A stretch of DNA of 64,000 nucleotides. It comes from Helicobacter turcicus. Its GTDB lineage: Bacteria > Campylobacterota > Campylobacteria > Campylobacterales > Helicobacteraceae. Both the position numbers and the translations under genes were made by a program. The stretch spans positions 1 to 64,000 of the forward strand of contig NZ_JAIGYQ010000005.1 of the NCBI RefSeq assembly GCF_019711685.1, given 5' to 3'. The notes beneath the pieces were generated by a model. It was given only the letters and a program-made list of their open reading frames with translations. It was not told where the DNA came from and ran no database searches. This document shows, in pieces, positions 17,102 to 25,759 of this stretch. Within the stretch, counting starts at the first letter, position 1; each line of letters starts with the position of its first letter.

Positions 17102-17305
17102 CTATTTAAGATTGTATCTTTGTTTAAATTTTTCAACTCTTCCTGCTGTATCCACAACTTTGTCTGAACCTGTGTAAAATGGGTGACAGAATGATGAAAT
17201 ATCAATTCTTAATTCAGGCTTTACGCTCATAACTTCAATTTCTTTTCCACTTGTAACACAAGTTACTTTACATGGAATATACTCTGGATGGATTCCTTTT
17301 TTCAT
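17102..17305 (-). CDS. rpmE: 50S ribosomal protein L31
   Basis: 67-aa L31 with the family core [20 protein letters not shown]. Zinc-binding L31 has two pairs of cysteines. Here only one of each remains (Cys16 in CKVTCVTSG and the Cys of SFCHPFYTG), with Cys12 as an extra, so zinc binding is probably weakened or lost. The same pattern is known from H. pylori. ATG follows AAGG and seven bases. First gene of the long minus-strand run that ends with phnA. Confidence 0.95.
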   Translation of the reverse strand: MKKGIHPEYIPCKVTCVTSGKEIEVMSVKPELRIDISSFCHPFYTGSDKVVDTAGRVEKFKQRYNLK

Positions 17306-17445
17306 CGTTTTGCCTTTTATAAAAGTAAATGTAAGAGGTAGGATTCTACCTTAAAATTGCTAAATTTAAGCATAAACTCTATTAAATATTTAAAATGTTT
17401 TTGCTAAGATTCCTACTTTTATTCTTAAAAACAATGGAGCAGACA

Positions 17446-18750
17446 ATGGTTACACCGCGCACTTTAAGTGGATTTAAAGACAGACTCCCAAAAGAAGCTT
17501 ATGCAAAATCTAAAATGTTAAAAAGTATTATGGAATCCTTTGAGAAATTTGGATTTGCACCCATTGAAACACCTCATTTAGAGTATGCGGAGATTTTAAA
17601 AAAGCAAGGAAGCGATGAGATTCAAAAGGAAATGTATCATTTCTTAGACCACGGAGGGCGAGAGGTTGCATTGCGTTTTGATTTGACTGTGCCACTAGCA
17701 CGTTTTATCGCTCAACACAAAAATGAGGTAGAGTTTCCCTTTAAACGCTATTGTATTGGCAATGTATTTCGTGGAGAACGTGCGCAAAAGGGACGTTATA
17801 GAGAATTCACACAATGCGATTTTGACTTTATTGGCACAGATAGCATTGGAGCAGATGTTGAAATTTTGCAAGTGATTTACCAAACACTTTTTGATTTGGG
17901 ACTTAGGGATTTTACAATCCATATTAACAACCGCAAGATTTTTAATGGATTAATGGAATCATTAAATGCGAGTGCGCATACCGAAGAAGTGTTAAGAATC
18001 ATTGACAAGATTGACAAAATCGGTAAAGAAAGTGTGCTTCAAGAATTACAAGAAAAAACTCCACTCAATTTAAACTCCATAAATATACTCTTAGATTTCA
18101 TCGCTAAAACACAAAATGATGACGCATTAGAACTATTGCAAGATTTGAAATCCTTTGGGAGATTAAACAACACATTAAAAAATGGAATTGATGAACTTAG
18201 CACACTTTGCAAAATCTTAGAACCACTAATTCCAGAGAAGTTTTATAAAATCAATCTTTCTATCGCAAGAGGACTTGGATACTACACTGGAATCATTTAT
18301 GAAACAACGCTTGATACTTTACCATCTCTTGGTTCTGTGTGTTCTGGTGGGCGCTATGATAATCTCACACAAAATTTTTCCAAAGATTCTATGAGTGGCG
18401 TTGGAGCAAGCATTGGGCTTGATAGACTTTTAGCAGGGCTTGAAGAATTGAATTTAATTAAGAGCAACAAAAATGTTGCTGATGCACTACTTATTGCACT
18501 AAATTCTCTAGAATACGGCTATAAAATAGCACAAAATTTACGCAATCAAGGGTTAAAAATTGAAATGTATCCCGAGATCACAAAACCTAAAAAGTCCTTT
18601 AATTACGCCAATAGCAAGGGCTATAAATATGTTGTGGTTATTGGAGAAGAAGAAGAACAAAAAAACACTTACACGCTAAAGAATATGGAGAGTGGTGAGC
18701 AGTTTAACCATTTACAATTAAAAGAAATCTTACAAAAAATCAAATCCTAA
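17446..18750 (+). CDS. hisS: Histidyl-tRNA synthetase
   Basis: Class II aminoacyl-tRNA synthetase of 434 aa that charges tRNA-His. Visible are motif 1 (PHLEYAEIL region), motif 2 (FRGERAQKGRYREFTQCDFD), the histidine-specific loops (ARGLGYYTGIIYE; SVCSGGRYDNL) and motif 3 (GVGASIGLDRLLAGL), then the anticodon-binding domain. The start at 17446 is chosen because GGAG lies six bases before it and the next residues (TPRTLSGFKD) match the family. Upstream in-frame codons would add a hydrophobic stretch not typical of HisRS. It is divergent from rpmE. Confidence 0.95.
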   Translation: MVTPRTLSGFKDRLPKEAYAKSKMLKSIMESFEKFGFAPIETPHLEYAEILKKQGSDEIQKEMYHFLDHGGREVALRFDLTVPLARFIAQHKNEVEFPFKRYCIGNVFRGERAQKGRYREFTQCDFDFIGTDSIGADVEILQVIYQTLFDLGLRDFTIHINNRKIFNGLMESLNASAHTEEVLRIIDKIDKIGKESVLQELQEKTPLNLNSINILLDFIAKTQNDDALELLQDLKSFGRLNNTLKNGIDELSTLCKILEPLIPEKFYKINLSIARGLGYYTGIIYETTLDTLPSLGSVCSGGRYDNLTQNFSKDSMSGVGASIGLDRLLAGLEELNLIKSNKNVADALLIALNSLEYGYKIAQNLRNQGLKIEMYPEITKPKKSFNYANSKGYKYVVVIGEEEEQKNTYTLKNMESGEQFNHLQLKEILQKIKS

Positions 18751-18806
18751 AGTTCTTCATAACCTTAAGACTTACTTAGATTCCATTTTTCAAGCCAAGC
18801 CTTTGC

Positions 18807-18827
18807 CTTCAAAGCTTTCATTTGAAG
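18807..18827. terminator. Candidate bidirectional hairpin between hisS and porB
   Basis: CTTCAAA and TTTGAAG pair across a seven-base loop in the 98-base gap between the convergent hisS and porB genes. An outer CAAGC/GCTTG pair may extend the stem. No clean T run follows. Confidence 0.4.
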
Positions 18828-18848
18828 ACTTTAGCTTGTTTTGCAATA

Positions 18849-19793
18849 CTAAACTTTTGCTTCTTCGCGTCTTTGTAAATATTCCCAATATTCATCAACG
18901 CGCTTTTGCCACTCAACAATTATATACTCATTTTCTGGCTTAAATAAATGTTTAAAACGTGCTTGCGCTCCCAAATAATCTCTGACAGGAACGACATTTT
19001 TAGGGCGATAAGTGATTCTTAACTCTCTACCATTAATGATTTCAAATAATGGAAACACCAAAGAATCCACCGCCAAGTCGCTCATCTCCACAGTCTGATT
19101 TGCTGGAAATCTCCACTCTGTCGTGCAAGCACTCATTGCGTTAATAAATGTTGGACCCTCTGTTTCAATCGCCATTTTAATTTTTTTGCTCATATCTTTC
19201 CATTTATTGGGTGCAACTTGAGCAACATAAGGTGCACCATGAGCTGCCATAATAAAAAGCAAATCTTTTTTTCTATCTTTCTTTCCATGACTTACACGCC
19301 CAGCTGGTGTTGTTGTTGTTGAAGCCCCAAGCGGAGTGGAACCGCTTCTTTGCCCACCTGTATTTGCATACACTTCGTTATCTAAGCATACATAAGTAAA
19401 GTCATGCCCTCTCTCAAAACAACCGCTGATAAATTGGAATCCAATATCATAAGTTGAGCCATCACCACCAAATGCCACAAATTTTGGCTCTCTATCACTA
19501 TAGAGTCTATTTTTTCTCTTTAAAGCCTTATACATTGCCTCTGCTCCAGCAATTGCTGTGGAACTATTTTCAAAACCAATGTGAATCCAAGGCACATCCC
19601 AAGAAGTATAAGGATACACAGCTGTGCTAACTTCCAAACAGCCTGTTGAAGTCGCCACTAATAAAGGATAATCTGTTGCGTTTAGCACCTCACGCACAAT
19701 CATTCCATGCGCACAACCCGGACATAAAAGGTGTGCTCCCTCAAAACGCTCACTCGCCCTTGAATATTGCTTTAAATTTTTAATCTCACTCAT
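18849..19793 (-). CDS. porB: Pyruvate:flavodoxin/ferredoxin oxidoreductase, beta subunit
   Basis: Thiamine-diphosphate subunit of the four-subunit enzyme that converts pyruvate and CoA to acetyl-CoA, CO2 and reduced flavodoxin. CPGCAHG (24-30) and a further Cys hold the proximal iron-sulfur cluster. GDGSTYDIG is the TPP/Mg motif, and DNEVYANTGGQRSGSTP is the family signature. The 314-aa length is normal. ATG is taken at 19793, 10 bases after porA. It is the last gene of a porG-porD-porA-porB operon. Confidence 0.95.
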   Translation of the reverse strand: MSEIKNLKQYSRASERFEGAHLLCPGCAHGMIVREVLNATDYPLLVATSTGCLEVSTAVYPYTSWDVPWIHIGFENSSTAIAGAEAMYKALKRKNRLYSDREPKFVAFGGDGSTYDIGFQFISGCFERGHDFTYVCLDNEVYANTGGQRSGSTPLGASTTTTPAGRVSHGKKDRKKDLLFIMAAHGAPYVAQVAPNKWKDMSKKIKMAIETEGPTFINAMSACTTEWRFPANQTVEMSDLAVDSLVFPLFEIINGRELRITYRPKNVVPVRDYLGAQARFKHLFKPENEYIIVEWQKRVDEYWEYLQRREEAKV

Positions 19794-19803
19794 TTAGCAC
19801 TCC

Positions 19804-21021
19804 TTAATTAAATCCAAGCTTTGGACCTCTAAGTCCAATGAACTGCTGTGCTGGATGCGTTAATTTACCAGCTTTTGCATTCTCTTTTAATTCTTTAATG
19901 ATTTCTTGTAAATGGCTTTGTGTCAAATCCCTTCCACCAAGTCCATAGATATAATTGCTAGCCACCGGCTTATTTGTTCCACCATATAAAGCAGCCACAC
20001 CTTCATTAAAGAGCATTCCCATTGCACCTGCTGGCAAACTTCTATCCAAGAAAGCAACAGCCTTTACATCTTGAAGCGCAGCACAGAATTCTTGATAAGG
20101 AAAGGGACGCAACACACGGATACTTACAACTCCTGCTTTAATTCCATTTTTTCTCGCTTCCTTGACTGCTACACGCGCAGATTCTACGGTTGTTCCAAGT
20201 GCAACGATTGCAACTTCTGCATCTTCTATATCATAAGTTTCCACAATACTATATCTGCGCCCTGTCAGCTTTGCAAACTCTTCGAATGTGCGCTCAATCA
20301 CCGGTTTTGACCGCATAATTGCATTGTGTAATTGTGCTTTATGCTCAAAATGCCAATCCTCTTCAGTTTGTGATCCATAAGTTGCTGGACGCTCAAAATC
20401 TAACATTGCATTTTTCGGCTTATAATCACCAATAAATTTGTATGCTTCTGCATCACTTAGTGGGCGCACACTTTGCGCAGTATGCGAACAGATAAATCCA
20501 TCTTGATGCACCATTACAGGCAATCTCACATCATAATCTTCTGCAATTTTAAATGCCATTAGATTAAAATCATACGCTTCTTGTGGATTATAAGTGCAGA
20601 GATTTACCCAACCTGCATCACGTCCTAGATACATATCAGAATGGTCTCCATTGACATTTAAAGGGCTTGCAAGCGCACGATTGACAACATTTAATACAAT
20701 AGGTAAGCGCATACCAGATGCTTGATATAATACCTCTACCATTAATGCGAATCCTTGTGAGCTTGTTGCTGTTGCTACACGTCCCCCTGCTGCTGCAGCC
20801 CCTACACAGCCACTCATTGCCGCATGTTCTGATTCTACCATCACAAATTCGCCATCAATGTAACCATCAGATAGAAAAGTTGCATAATTTTGCACAATCG
20901 GCGTTGATGGTGTGATAGGATAAGCAGAAACTACATCAATTTGTGCTTGACGCATTGCGTGGCTTGCCGCCATATTTCCATCCCAAACTTCCACTTCTTG
21001 TAACTCATAAACTTCTGCCAT
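19804..21021 (-). CDS. porA: Pyruvate:flavodoxin/ferredoxin oxidoreductase, alpha subunit
   Basis: Large catalytic subunit of 405 aa. It shows the AYPITPSTPI motif near the N-terminus, which contacts substrate and CoA, and the ATSSQGFALMVE segment. The start is placed at ATG 21019-21021 with AAAGGATTAGTA before it; a longer frame reaching into porD has no support. It starts two bases after the porD stop codon, so the subunits are translationally coupled for assembly in equal amounts. Confidence 0.95.
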   Translation of the reverse strand: MAEVYELQEVEVWDGNMAASHAMRQAQIDVVSAYPITPSTPIVQNYATFLSDGYIDGEFVMVESEHAAMSGCVGAAAAGGRVATATSSQGFALMVEVLYQASGMRLPIVLNVVNRALASPLNVNGDHSDMYLGRDAGWVNLCTYNPQEAYDFNLMAFKIAEDYDVRLPVMVHQDGFICSHTAQSVRPLSDAEAYKFIGDYKPKNAMLDFERPATYGSQTEEDWHFEHKAQLHNAIMRSKPVIERTFEEFAKLTGRRYSIVETYDIEDAEVAIVALGTTVESARVAVKEARKNGIKAGVVSIRVLRPFPYQEFCAALQDVKAVAFLDRSLPAGAMGMLFNEGVAALYGGTNKPVASNYIYGLGGRDLTQSHLQEIIKELKENAKAGKLTHPAQQFIGLRGPKLGFN

Positions 21022-21023
21022 TA

Positions 21024-21422
21024 CTAATCCTTTTTCTTGCTTTCTTTTGTAGGCCATTTTGCAAGAGCCACTTCATTTGTTTCATAATCATTAAACATTA
21101 GCAAAGATTTTGGGTTTGTTGGACAGACATCAACACACACGCCACAGCCTTTACAATGCACATAATCCACACCACTCATTTTCTCATCTCTAACCAAAAT
21201 TGAAGAATCTGGGCAATACACCCAACAAAAATAGCAGTTAATGCAATGATCTTGATTAAACACTGGCTTCTCTACACGCCAATGAGCAACACTCGCCGTA
21301 TAAGAGCTATCTTCACGATATACCCTAGAATCTGCATGCTGTTCTACCATTGCATTTCCACTTTTATCAAAAGGAAATAGCACCGACCCTGCTTCAAATT
21401 CATTCCAACCTTTGTATTCCAT
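21024..21422 (-). CDS. porD: Pyruvate:flavodoxin/ferredoxin oxidoreductase, delta subunit
   Basis: 132-aa electron-transfer subunit with two 4Fe-4S motifs: CINCYFCWVYCPD and CKGCGVCVDVCP. These pass electrons from the TPP site to flavodoxin. A polar N-terminal region of about 50 residues precedes the clusters, as in other Campylobacterota. It lies 12 bases after porG. Confidence 0.93.
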   Translation of the reverse strand: MEYKGWNEFEAGSVLFPFDKSGNAMVEQHADSRVYREDSSYTASVAHWRVEKPVFNQDHCINCYFCWVYCPDSSILVRDEKMSGVDYVHCKGCGVCVDVCPTNPKSLLMFNDYETNEVALAKWPTKESKKKD

Positions 21423-21434
21423 TGCCTAACTCCT

Positions 21435-21995
21435 TTATTTTACTGCGTTATAGGCTTTTTTAATCACTTCCATATTCGCGTCAATCACTTTTTGTGGAAG
21501 TTTTTTACCCAACACTTTCTTAAACGATTCCAAAAAGAAATCCAACTCTAACGCACCTGAAATTTTTAAGAATGCTCCAAGCATCGGTGCATTTGGAATG
21601 GATTTTCCAAAGGCTTCTAAAGACAATCCAATGCAATCTAAAATATAAACCTCTTTATCCTTAAGTTCTGGCTTACTTGCTAAAAACTCTTCCTTGCTTA
21701 AATGCGTTGTAATAATGTATTTTGTTGTTTCTTTTGCGTTTGCGCAAATATCTGTGATATACACTAAGCCCGGGTCAATTACTAAAATATAATCTGGATT
21801 CATAAACTTTTCATGGTTTAAAATCAGATTATCATCAATTCTATTATATGCAGTCATTGCCGCACCTCTTTTTGCTGAACCATAAAATGCAAACGCTTGC
21901 ACTTCTTTACCCGTGCCTGCAATCACATCAGCTAAACCTTTTGCACCGGTTACTGCGCCTTGTCCTGCACGGCTATGCCATCTAATCTCAAGCAT
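21435..21995 (-). CDS. porG: Pyruvate:flavodoxin/ferredoxin oxidoreductase, gamma subunit
   Basis: 186-aa gamma subunit with the characteristic start EIRWHSRAGQGAVTGAKGLA, the FYGSAKRGAA segment and the C-terminal helices. First gene of the operon. A 287-base AT-rich gap upstream holds an inverted repeat at 22058-22112 that brackets a possible promoter, so it is the likely place of control. Confidence 0.94.
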   Translation of the reverse strand: MLEIRWHSRAGQGAVTGAKGLADVIAGTGKEVQAFAFYGSAKRGAAMTAYNRIDDNLILNHEKFMNPDYILVIDPGLVYITDICANAKETTKYIITTHLSKEEFLASKPELKDKEVYILDCIGLSLEAFGKSIPNAPMLGAFLKISGALELDFFLESFKKVLGKKLPQKVIDANMEVIKKAYNAVK

Positions 21996-22057
21996 ACTGC
22001 CTCCTAAATTGATTTAATTACACTTAAATTCTAAAGAATCTGCACTAAAAAATCTCT

Positions 22058-22112
22058 TTTTTACACAAATTCAACAATCATTTTTTATAAATCTTATAAA
22101 ATTGTGTAAAAA
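22058..22112. repeat. 11-bp perfect inverted repeat upstream of porGDAB
   Basis: TTTTTACACAA (22058-22068) and its exact complement TTGTGTAAAAA (22102-22112) are separated by 33 bases that contain TTATAA-type sequences on the minus strand. It lies 63 bases before porG. It could be a paired operator around the por promoter. No regulator is identified. Confidence 0.45.
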
Positions 22113-22233
22113 TAACCCAAAAAACTTACCAAAGCACGCTCTTACATTCTTTTTAAAAAATTTAATCTAAACTTATTTTGTTCCTTTTAGTAACAAAAGT
22201 TTCTTAAATTTTGCTTTTTAAAGCAGATTACAT

Positions 22234-22239
22234 TATAAT
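22234..22239 (+). promoter_or_regulatory. -10 box for the DUF455 gene
   Basis: TATAAT in the context CATTATAATTA lies 47 bases before the ATG at 22287. No distinct -35 is seen. Confidence 0.5.
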
Positions 22240-22286
22240 TAACAAGGTTTATCAAAACAATATGGAATCACCAACTAAAGAATATT

Positions 22287-23129
22287 ATGGAATCTAAAAA
22301 CTTATTTTTGGAGATTTTTTCTGCACTAAACGCAAGAAATGCACAAGAAAAATGCCAAAGAGTGCAAGAAATTTGGAAAAGCTTTAAGCATTTTACTTTA
22401 GATTACGATTCTGAAATTTTACCCTTAGATATTCCAACATTTGCACATTTTTGCCAAATTGTTCCGCCCAAAAAAGTCCCTCAAGGTAAATATCTAAAAA
22501 CAGATTTAAACGTCGCTCACTTACTCCACTCCATTGCACACATTGAGTTCTCTGCCATTGACTTAGCACTAGATTGCGCCTATCGCTTTAGAGGATTGCC
22601 CACACACTATTACCAAGACTGGCTAGAAGTCGCCCAAGAAGAAGTGAAGCACTTTTTAGCTTTAGAGAATCTTTTGCGCTCCTTAGGCTTTAAATATGGC
22701 GATTTTGGTGTGCATACTTTGCTTTTTGATACAATGAAAAATTGCAATATTTTGCTAGATAGGATCGCCCTAATCCCTCGTGGAATGGAAGCCGTAGGCT
22801 TAGATGTGAATCCTTTTTTATGCGCAAAGGTGAGTAGTAGCACACACAAAATCAAAAATGAGCTTTTAAGAGTTTTAGAAATGATTTTAAACGACGAAAT
22901 TCATCATGTAAGCAAAGGCAATGTATGGTTTAACTATGTGTGCAATAAAGAAGAAATTCCACAAAAAGCACGTCCTAGCACTTATGTAGAGATTCTAAAA
23001 CGTTATAATTTTTCTTTTCCTAAAGCAAATGCGCAGTTTAATGCACAAGCAAGACTTCAAGCAGGCTTTACTCAAGAGGAGCTAATGCTGCTCCAAAATG
23101 CGGCATTTGCCTCTAAAAATCCTAAATAA
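22287..23129 (+). CDS. DUF455 ferritin-like protein
   Basis: 280 aa, helical, cytoplasmic. The ligand pattern of a ferritin-like diiron protein is visible: Glu in HIEFSAIDLALD, EEVKHF (E and H), Glu in RGMEAVGLDV and DEIHHV (E and H). DUF455 proteins are related to diiron enzymes such as MiaE; the reaction of this group is not established. It stands alone between porGDAB (divergent) and pabA (convergent), with its own promoter. The ATG has a weak site (AAAGAATATT). Confidence 0.8.
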   Translation: MESKNLFLEIFSALNARNAQEKCQRVQEIWKSFKHFTLDYDSEILPLDIPTFAHFCQIVPPKKVPQGKYLKTDLNVAHLLHSIAHIEFSAIDLALDCAYRFRGLPTHYYQDWLEVAQEEVKHFLALENLLRSLGFKYGDFGVHTLLFDTMKNCNILLDRIALIPRGMEAVGLDVNPFLCAKVSSSTHKIKNELLRVLEMILNDEIHHVSKGNVWFNYVCNKEEIPQKARPSTYVEILKRYNFSFPKANAQFNAQARLQAGFTQEELMLLQNAAFASKNPK

Positions 23130-23149
23130 TACGAGGTCTAGAGTACTTT

Positions 23150-23736
23150 TTAAGACCTTTGTAATTCTAATTTTAAAAAGTTTTTTAGAAGTTTTTTTCC
23201 ACTCTCTTGCAAAATAGATTCTGGGTGAAACTGCACGCCATAGGTGTTATAACGTTTATGTTTCAATACCATTGGAATCTTTTTTGTCCCTATTGTGCTA
23301 TATCCTAGCATAATACAATCACCTAATTTGCTTACATATAACGAATGATACAAGGCGACTTTAAAGGATTCTTAATGCCCTTTGTAAGCGCATTTGGAAT
23401 ATGATAACATAGTGCATTTTTTGCATGCATTGGAAATTCCATTTTCTCCACTCTCCCCCCAAAAGCATGTGCAATACACTGATGCCCCAAACACACTCCT
23501 AGAATCTTTTTTCTAGGCGCAAAAGCTTTAATCAACTCCACGCAAATTCCAGAATCCAAAGGCGTCCCAAAGCCCGGTGAAATCATCAAACAATCAAAGG
23601 ATTCCGCAAATTCTATCGCTTCTCTTAAAGGCGCAAAATCGTTTTTCACCACGTAGACTCTCGCATTTAATTCTTTTAAATAATACTCTAAATTATAGGT
23701 GAAAGAATCATAATTATCCACTAATAATACACGCAT
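23150..23736 (-). pseudogene. pabA: Aminodeoxychorismate synthase glutaminase subunit, reading frame shifted once
   Basis: Class I glutamine amidotransferase that feeds ammonia to PabB for p-aminobenzoate. Frame 1 (23736 to 23332) starts MRVLLVDNYDSFTYNL and has the nucleophile Cys in LGVCLGHQCIAHAFGG. Frame 2 (readable to 23150) has YGVQFHPESIL with the catalytic His and Glu. The frames join at 23359-23365. A -1 shift there restores NPLKVALYHSLYVSKLGD, the family sequence, and a protein of about 194 aa, the normal length. The junction is T TTA AAG, a slippery heptamer in the correct phase. Either a one-base deletion has broken the gene, or the shift is programmed, or the assembly has an error. 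It overlaps the pabBC stop by one base. Confidence 0.85.
23359..23365 (-). other. T TTA AAG heptamer at the pabA frame junction
   Basis: On the minus strand the zero frame reads CCT TTA AAG, so T TTA AAG has the X XXY YYZ form needed for tandem -1 slippage. Twelve bases upstream lies AAAGGG, a weak Shine-Dalgarno-like stretch placed about as in the dnaX frameshift site of E. coli. No strong downstream stem is evident. Confidence 0.4.
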
Positions 23737-25505
23737 TAAACTAGCTCCACAGGCAAAATACCTCTTAGCGCATTAAGTAAATACAGCTGGACATTTTTTA
23801 AATCACTCTTGTGCAAAACTTGCTCTTTTAAGATTCCACATTCTAACAAGACTTCGCGCAATGTCCCTCCAAGTATCCCACAAGAAATTGGCGGTGTTAA
23901 AAACGTTCCGTTTTTTAAAAGCATCACATTGCTTCTAGCTCCCTCGCAAAGCTCATTTCTCTCATTAAAATACAGCACATCAAAATACCCTTTTGGAATT
24001 TTGCGCTCTGTCCTTAACGTTGTTTTATGATAAAGTAAATCATTTTGGCTACTAAGCTGCAGGGTTGCTAGTCTAACTTTTTGACTTGTTATCGTATCTA
24101 TTGGGCTTTGTGTAATGGCAAAGTCACCATTTTTATGCAAAACTAAATGCACTCTAAAAACACCATGTAAGTTTTGCAAATACGGAATCCCTTTTGCTTC
24201 TCCCCAAAGGGATTCTAACTTTGGAGAATTTAATATTAAAAAGTCTTCCAAACTAAGATCTTTTGGTGCTTCAACTTCTTTAATTGTTTCTAAGAAACAT
24301 AATTTATGTGTGCTAAATCCAAGTGCTTTTGCGCTATTTAGCAATCTTTTTTTGTGTTTATGCAGCAAAAAGATTCTATTTTTATGCATTAACATTGTTT
24401 CAAACAACATAAAATTTAAAGTCGGAGTTAAAAATTGTGCCTTAAGTTGTAATTCTTCAAACTCATCTTTTACATTAGAGTCCCAAACTACTCCACTTCC
24501 CACTCCATAGCGATAAAAACTCTCATCATTTTGCTTACTTAACGTGCGAATTGGCACACTAAAAATCGTCTTTTTATCTCCAATTACACCCAAAGCACCA
24601 CAATATACACCTCTTTTGTTCTGCTCTAAACTCTCAATAATACGCATTGTATGAAACTTTGGCGCACCTGTAACAGAACCACAAGGAAACACTGCGGAAA
24701 AAATGGTCCCTAAATCATGCGTATTAAGGCATGCTTTAAGCGTAGAAACCATTTGAAAAAGCGTTTTAAACTTCAAAATCTTAAGCATTTTAGGAATCCT
24801 CAAAGAACCAAGTTTAATAATTTGACTCATATCATTACGCAAAAGATCTACAATCATCAAGTTTTCACTTTGACTTTTAAAATCACTTTTTATCAACTTT
24901 TTAAGATTCTTGTCTTCTTGCTTATTTGCACCTCTTTTAATTGTGCCTTTCATCGGTTGAAATGTAATTTTCTCACCCTTAATCTTAAAAAATAGTTCTG
25001 GAGAAAATGAAATAATCTCCATAAACGCGCTTTTAAAATAACAGCAATAAGATGTTTTCTGCCTTGTAGCTAATGCTTTAAAGATTTCAAATCCACTACA
25101 ATGGCTACTTAGTTGTAATTCCTGTGCAAAATTAACTTGATAAGTATTCCCCGCACTTAATTCCTCTTTAATGCGTGAGAATGCCTGCATATAGGCACTT
25201 TCGCTAAAATTTTTTTGTATGTTTGGATAAAAAAATGGTTTTTGAATAGAAAATACGGAATCATTTTTTTGTTTTATATTCTCTTGCTTAGCTTCCCATT
25301 TTTCACATTTGCTAAACAAAATAAACTCCGATAATGGCGTTTTAGATTCTAACTTATTTAAGGCTTCATAACATACATACCCTATCCAAAAACCACGCGT
25401 ATCACTTTGAATTTCCCTAAAAAAATCCATAATTTCTGCACTCTTAAAACACACAAGAGTGCGCAAAGGTTTTTCATATCGGTATTTTCCATAAATACAA
25501 AACAT
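23736..25505 (-). CDS. pabBC: Fused aminodeoxychorismate synthase component I and aminodeoxychorismate lyase
   Basis: 589 aa with two enzymes of folate synthesis. Residues about 100-345 are the chorismate-binding domain: GNTYQVNFAQ, FSPELFF, PMKGTIKRG (catalytic Lys/Thr region), DLLRNDM, FPCGSVTGAPK, and GVYCGALGVIG. Residues about 355-589 are the class IV PLP lyase that splits aminodeoxychorismate to p-aminobenzoate and pyruvate: FETM, YHKTTLR with the probable PLP lysine, GARSNVMLL and CGILGGTLR. The first part aminates chorismate with ammonia from PabA, whose gene follows directly. ATG at 25505 follows TAGGAACATT. It lies 43 bases after tRNA-Arg with no terminator, so it may be read from the tRNA promoter. 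Confidence 0.93.
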   Translation of the reverse strand: MFCIYGKYRYEKPLRTLVCFKSAEIMDFFREIQSDTRGFWIGYVCYEALNKLESKTPLSEFILFSKCEKWEAKQENIKQKNDSVFSIQKPFFYPNIQKNFSESAYMQAFSRIKEELSAGNTYQVNFAQELQLSSHCSGFEIFKALATRQKTSYCCYFKSAFMEIISFSPELFFKIKGEKITFQPMKGTIKRGANKQEDKNLKKLIKSDFKSQSENLMIVDLLRNDMSQIIKLGSLRIPKMLKILKFKTLFQMVSTLKACLNTHDLGTIFSAVFPCGSVTGAPKFHTMRIIESLEQNKRGVYCGALGVIGDKKTIFSVPIRTLSKQNDESFYRYGVGSGVVWDSNVKDEFEELQLKAQFLTPTLNFMLFETMLMHKNRIFLLHKHKKRLLNSAKALGFSTHKLCFLETIKEVEAPKDLSLEDFLILNSPKLESLWGEAKGIPYLQNLHGVFRVHLVLHKNGDFAITQSPIDTITSQKVRLATLQLSSQNDLLYHKTTLRTERKIPKGYFDVLYFNERNELCEGARSNVMLLKNGTFLTPPISCGILGGTLREVLLECGILKEQVLHKSDLKNVQLYLLNALRGILPVELV

Positions 25506-25548
25506 AATGTTCCTAAGGTTTTACAAGATGAATTTAGAAGTAAAGAAG

Positions 25549-25625
25549 TGGTACGCCCGGAGGAATTCGAATCCCCGACCTACAGGACCGCAACCTGTTG
25601 CTCTATCCAGCTGAGCTACGGACGC
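25549..25625 (-). tRNA. tRNA-Arg (anticodon GCG)
   Basis: A 77-base cloverleaf including the encoded CCA. The acceptor pairs GCGTCCG with CGGGCGT, the anticodon stem pairs ACAGG with CCTGT around the loop TTGCGGT, and the T loop is TTCGAAT. It lies six bases (26-31 in the last digits) after tRNA-Ala and is processed from the same transcript. Confidence 0.95.
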
Positions 25626-25630
25626 ACAAA

Positions 25631-25706
25631 TGGTGGAGTGTAGGAGGATCGAACTCCTGACCTCAACGCTGCCAGCGTTGCGCTCTCCCAGCTGAGCTAA
25701 CACCCC
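25631..25706 (-). tRNA. tRNA-Ala (anticodon GGC)
   Basis: A 76-base cloverleaf with encoded CCA. The acceptor pairs GGGGTGT with ACACTCC, the anticodon stem pairs CAACG with CGTTG around the loop CTGGCAG, and the T loop is TTCGATC. First in a two-tRNA transcript with a -10 box 26 bases upstream. Confidence 0.95.
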
Positions 25707-25731
25707 TACACCCTATTAAATAAAAGGGAGA

Positions 25732-25737
25732 ATTATA
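25732..25737 (-). promoter_or_regulatory. -10 box of the tRNA-Ala/tRNA-Arg transcript
   Basis: Read on the minus strand the sequence is TTTGCTATAATTCTCCC, an extended -10 with the same TTGCTATAAT core as the rnpB promoter. Confidence 0.75.
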
Positions 25738-25759
25738 GCAAACAAAACTAAATTAAATT

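Noticed and set aside
24115-24510. 131-codon plus-strand open frame
   Set aside because: It is antisense to the well-supported lyase domain of pabBC.
25407-25643. 78-codon plus-strand open frame
   Set aside because: It spans the pabBC start and the complement of tRNA-Arg; no binding site and no family content.
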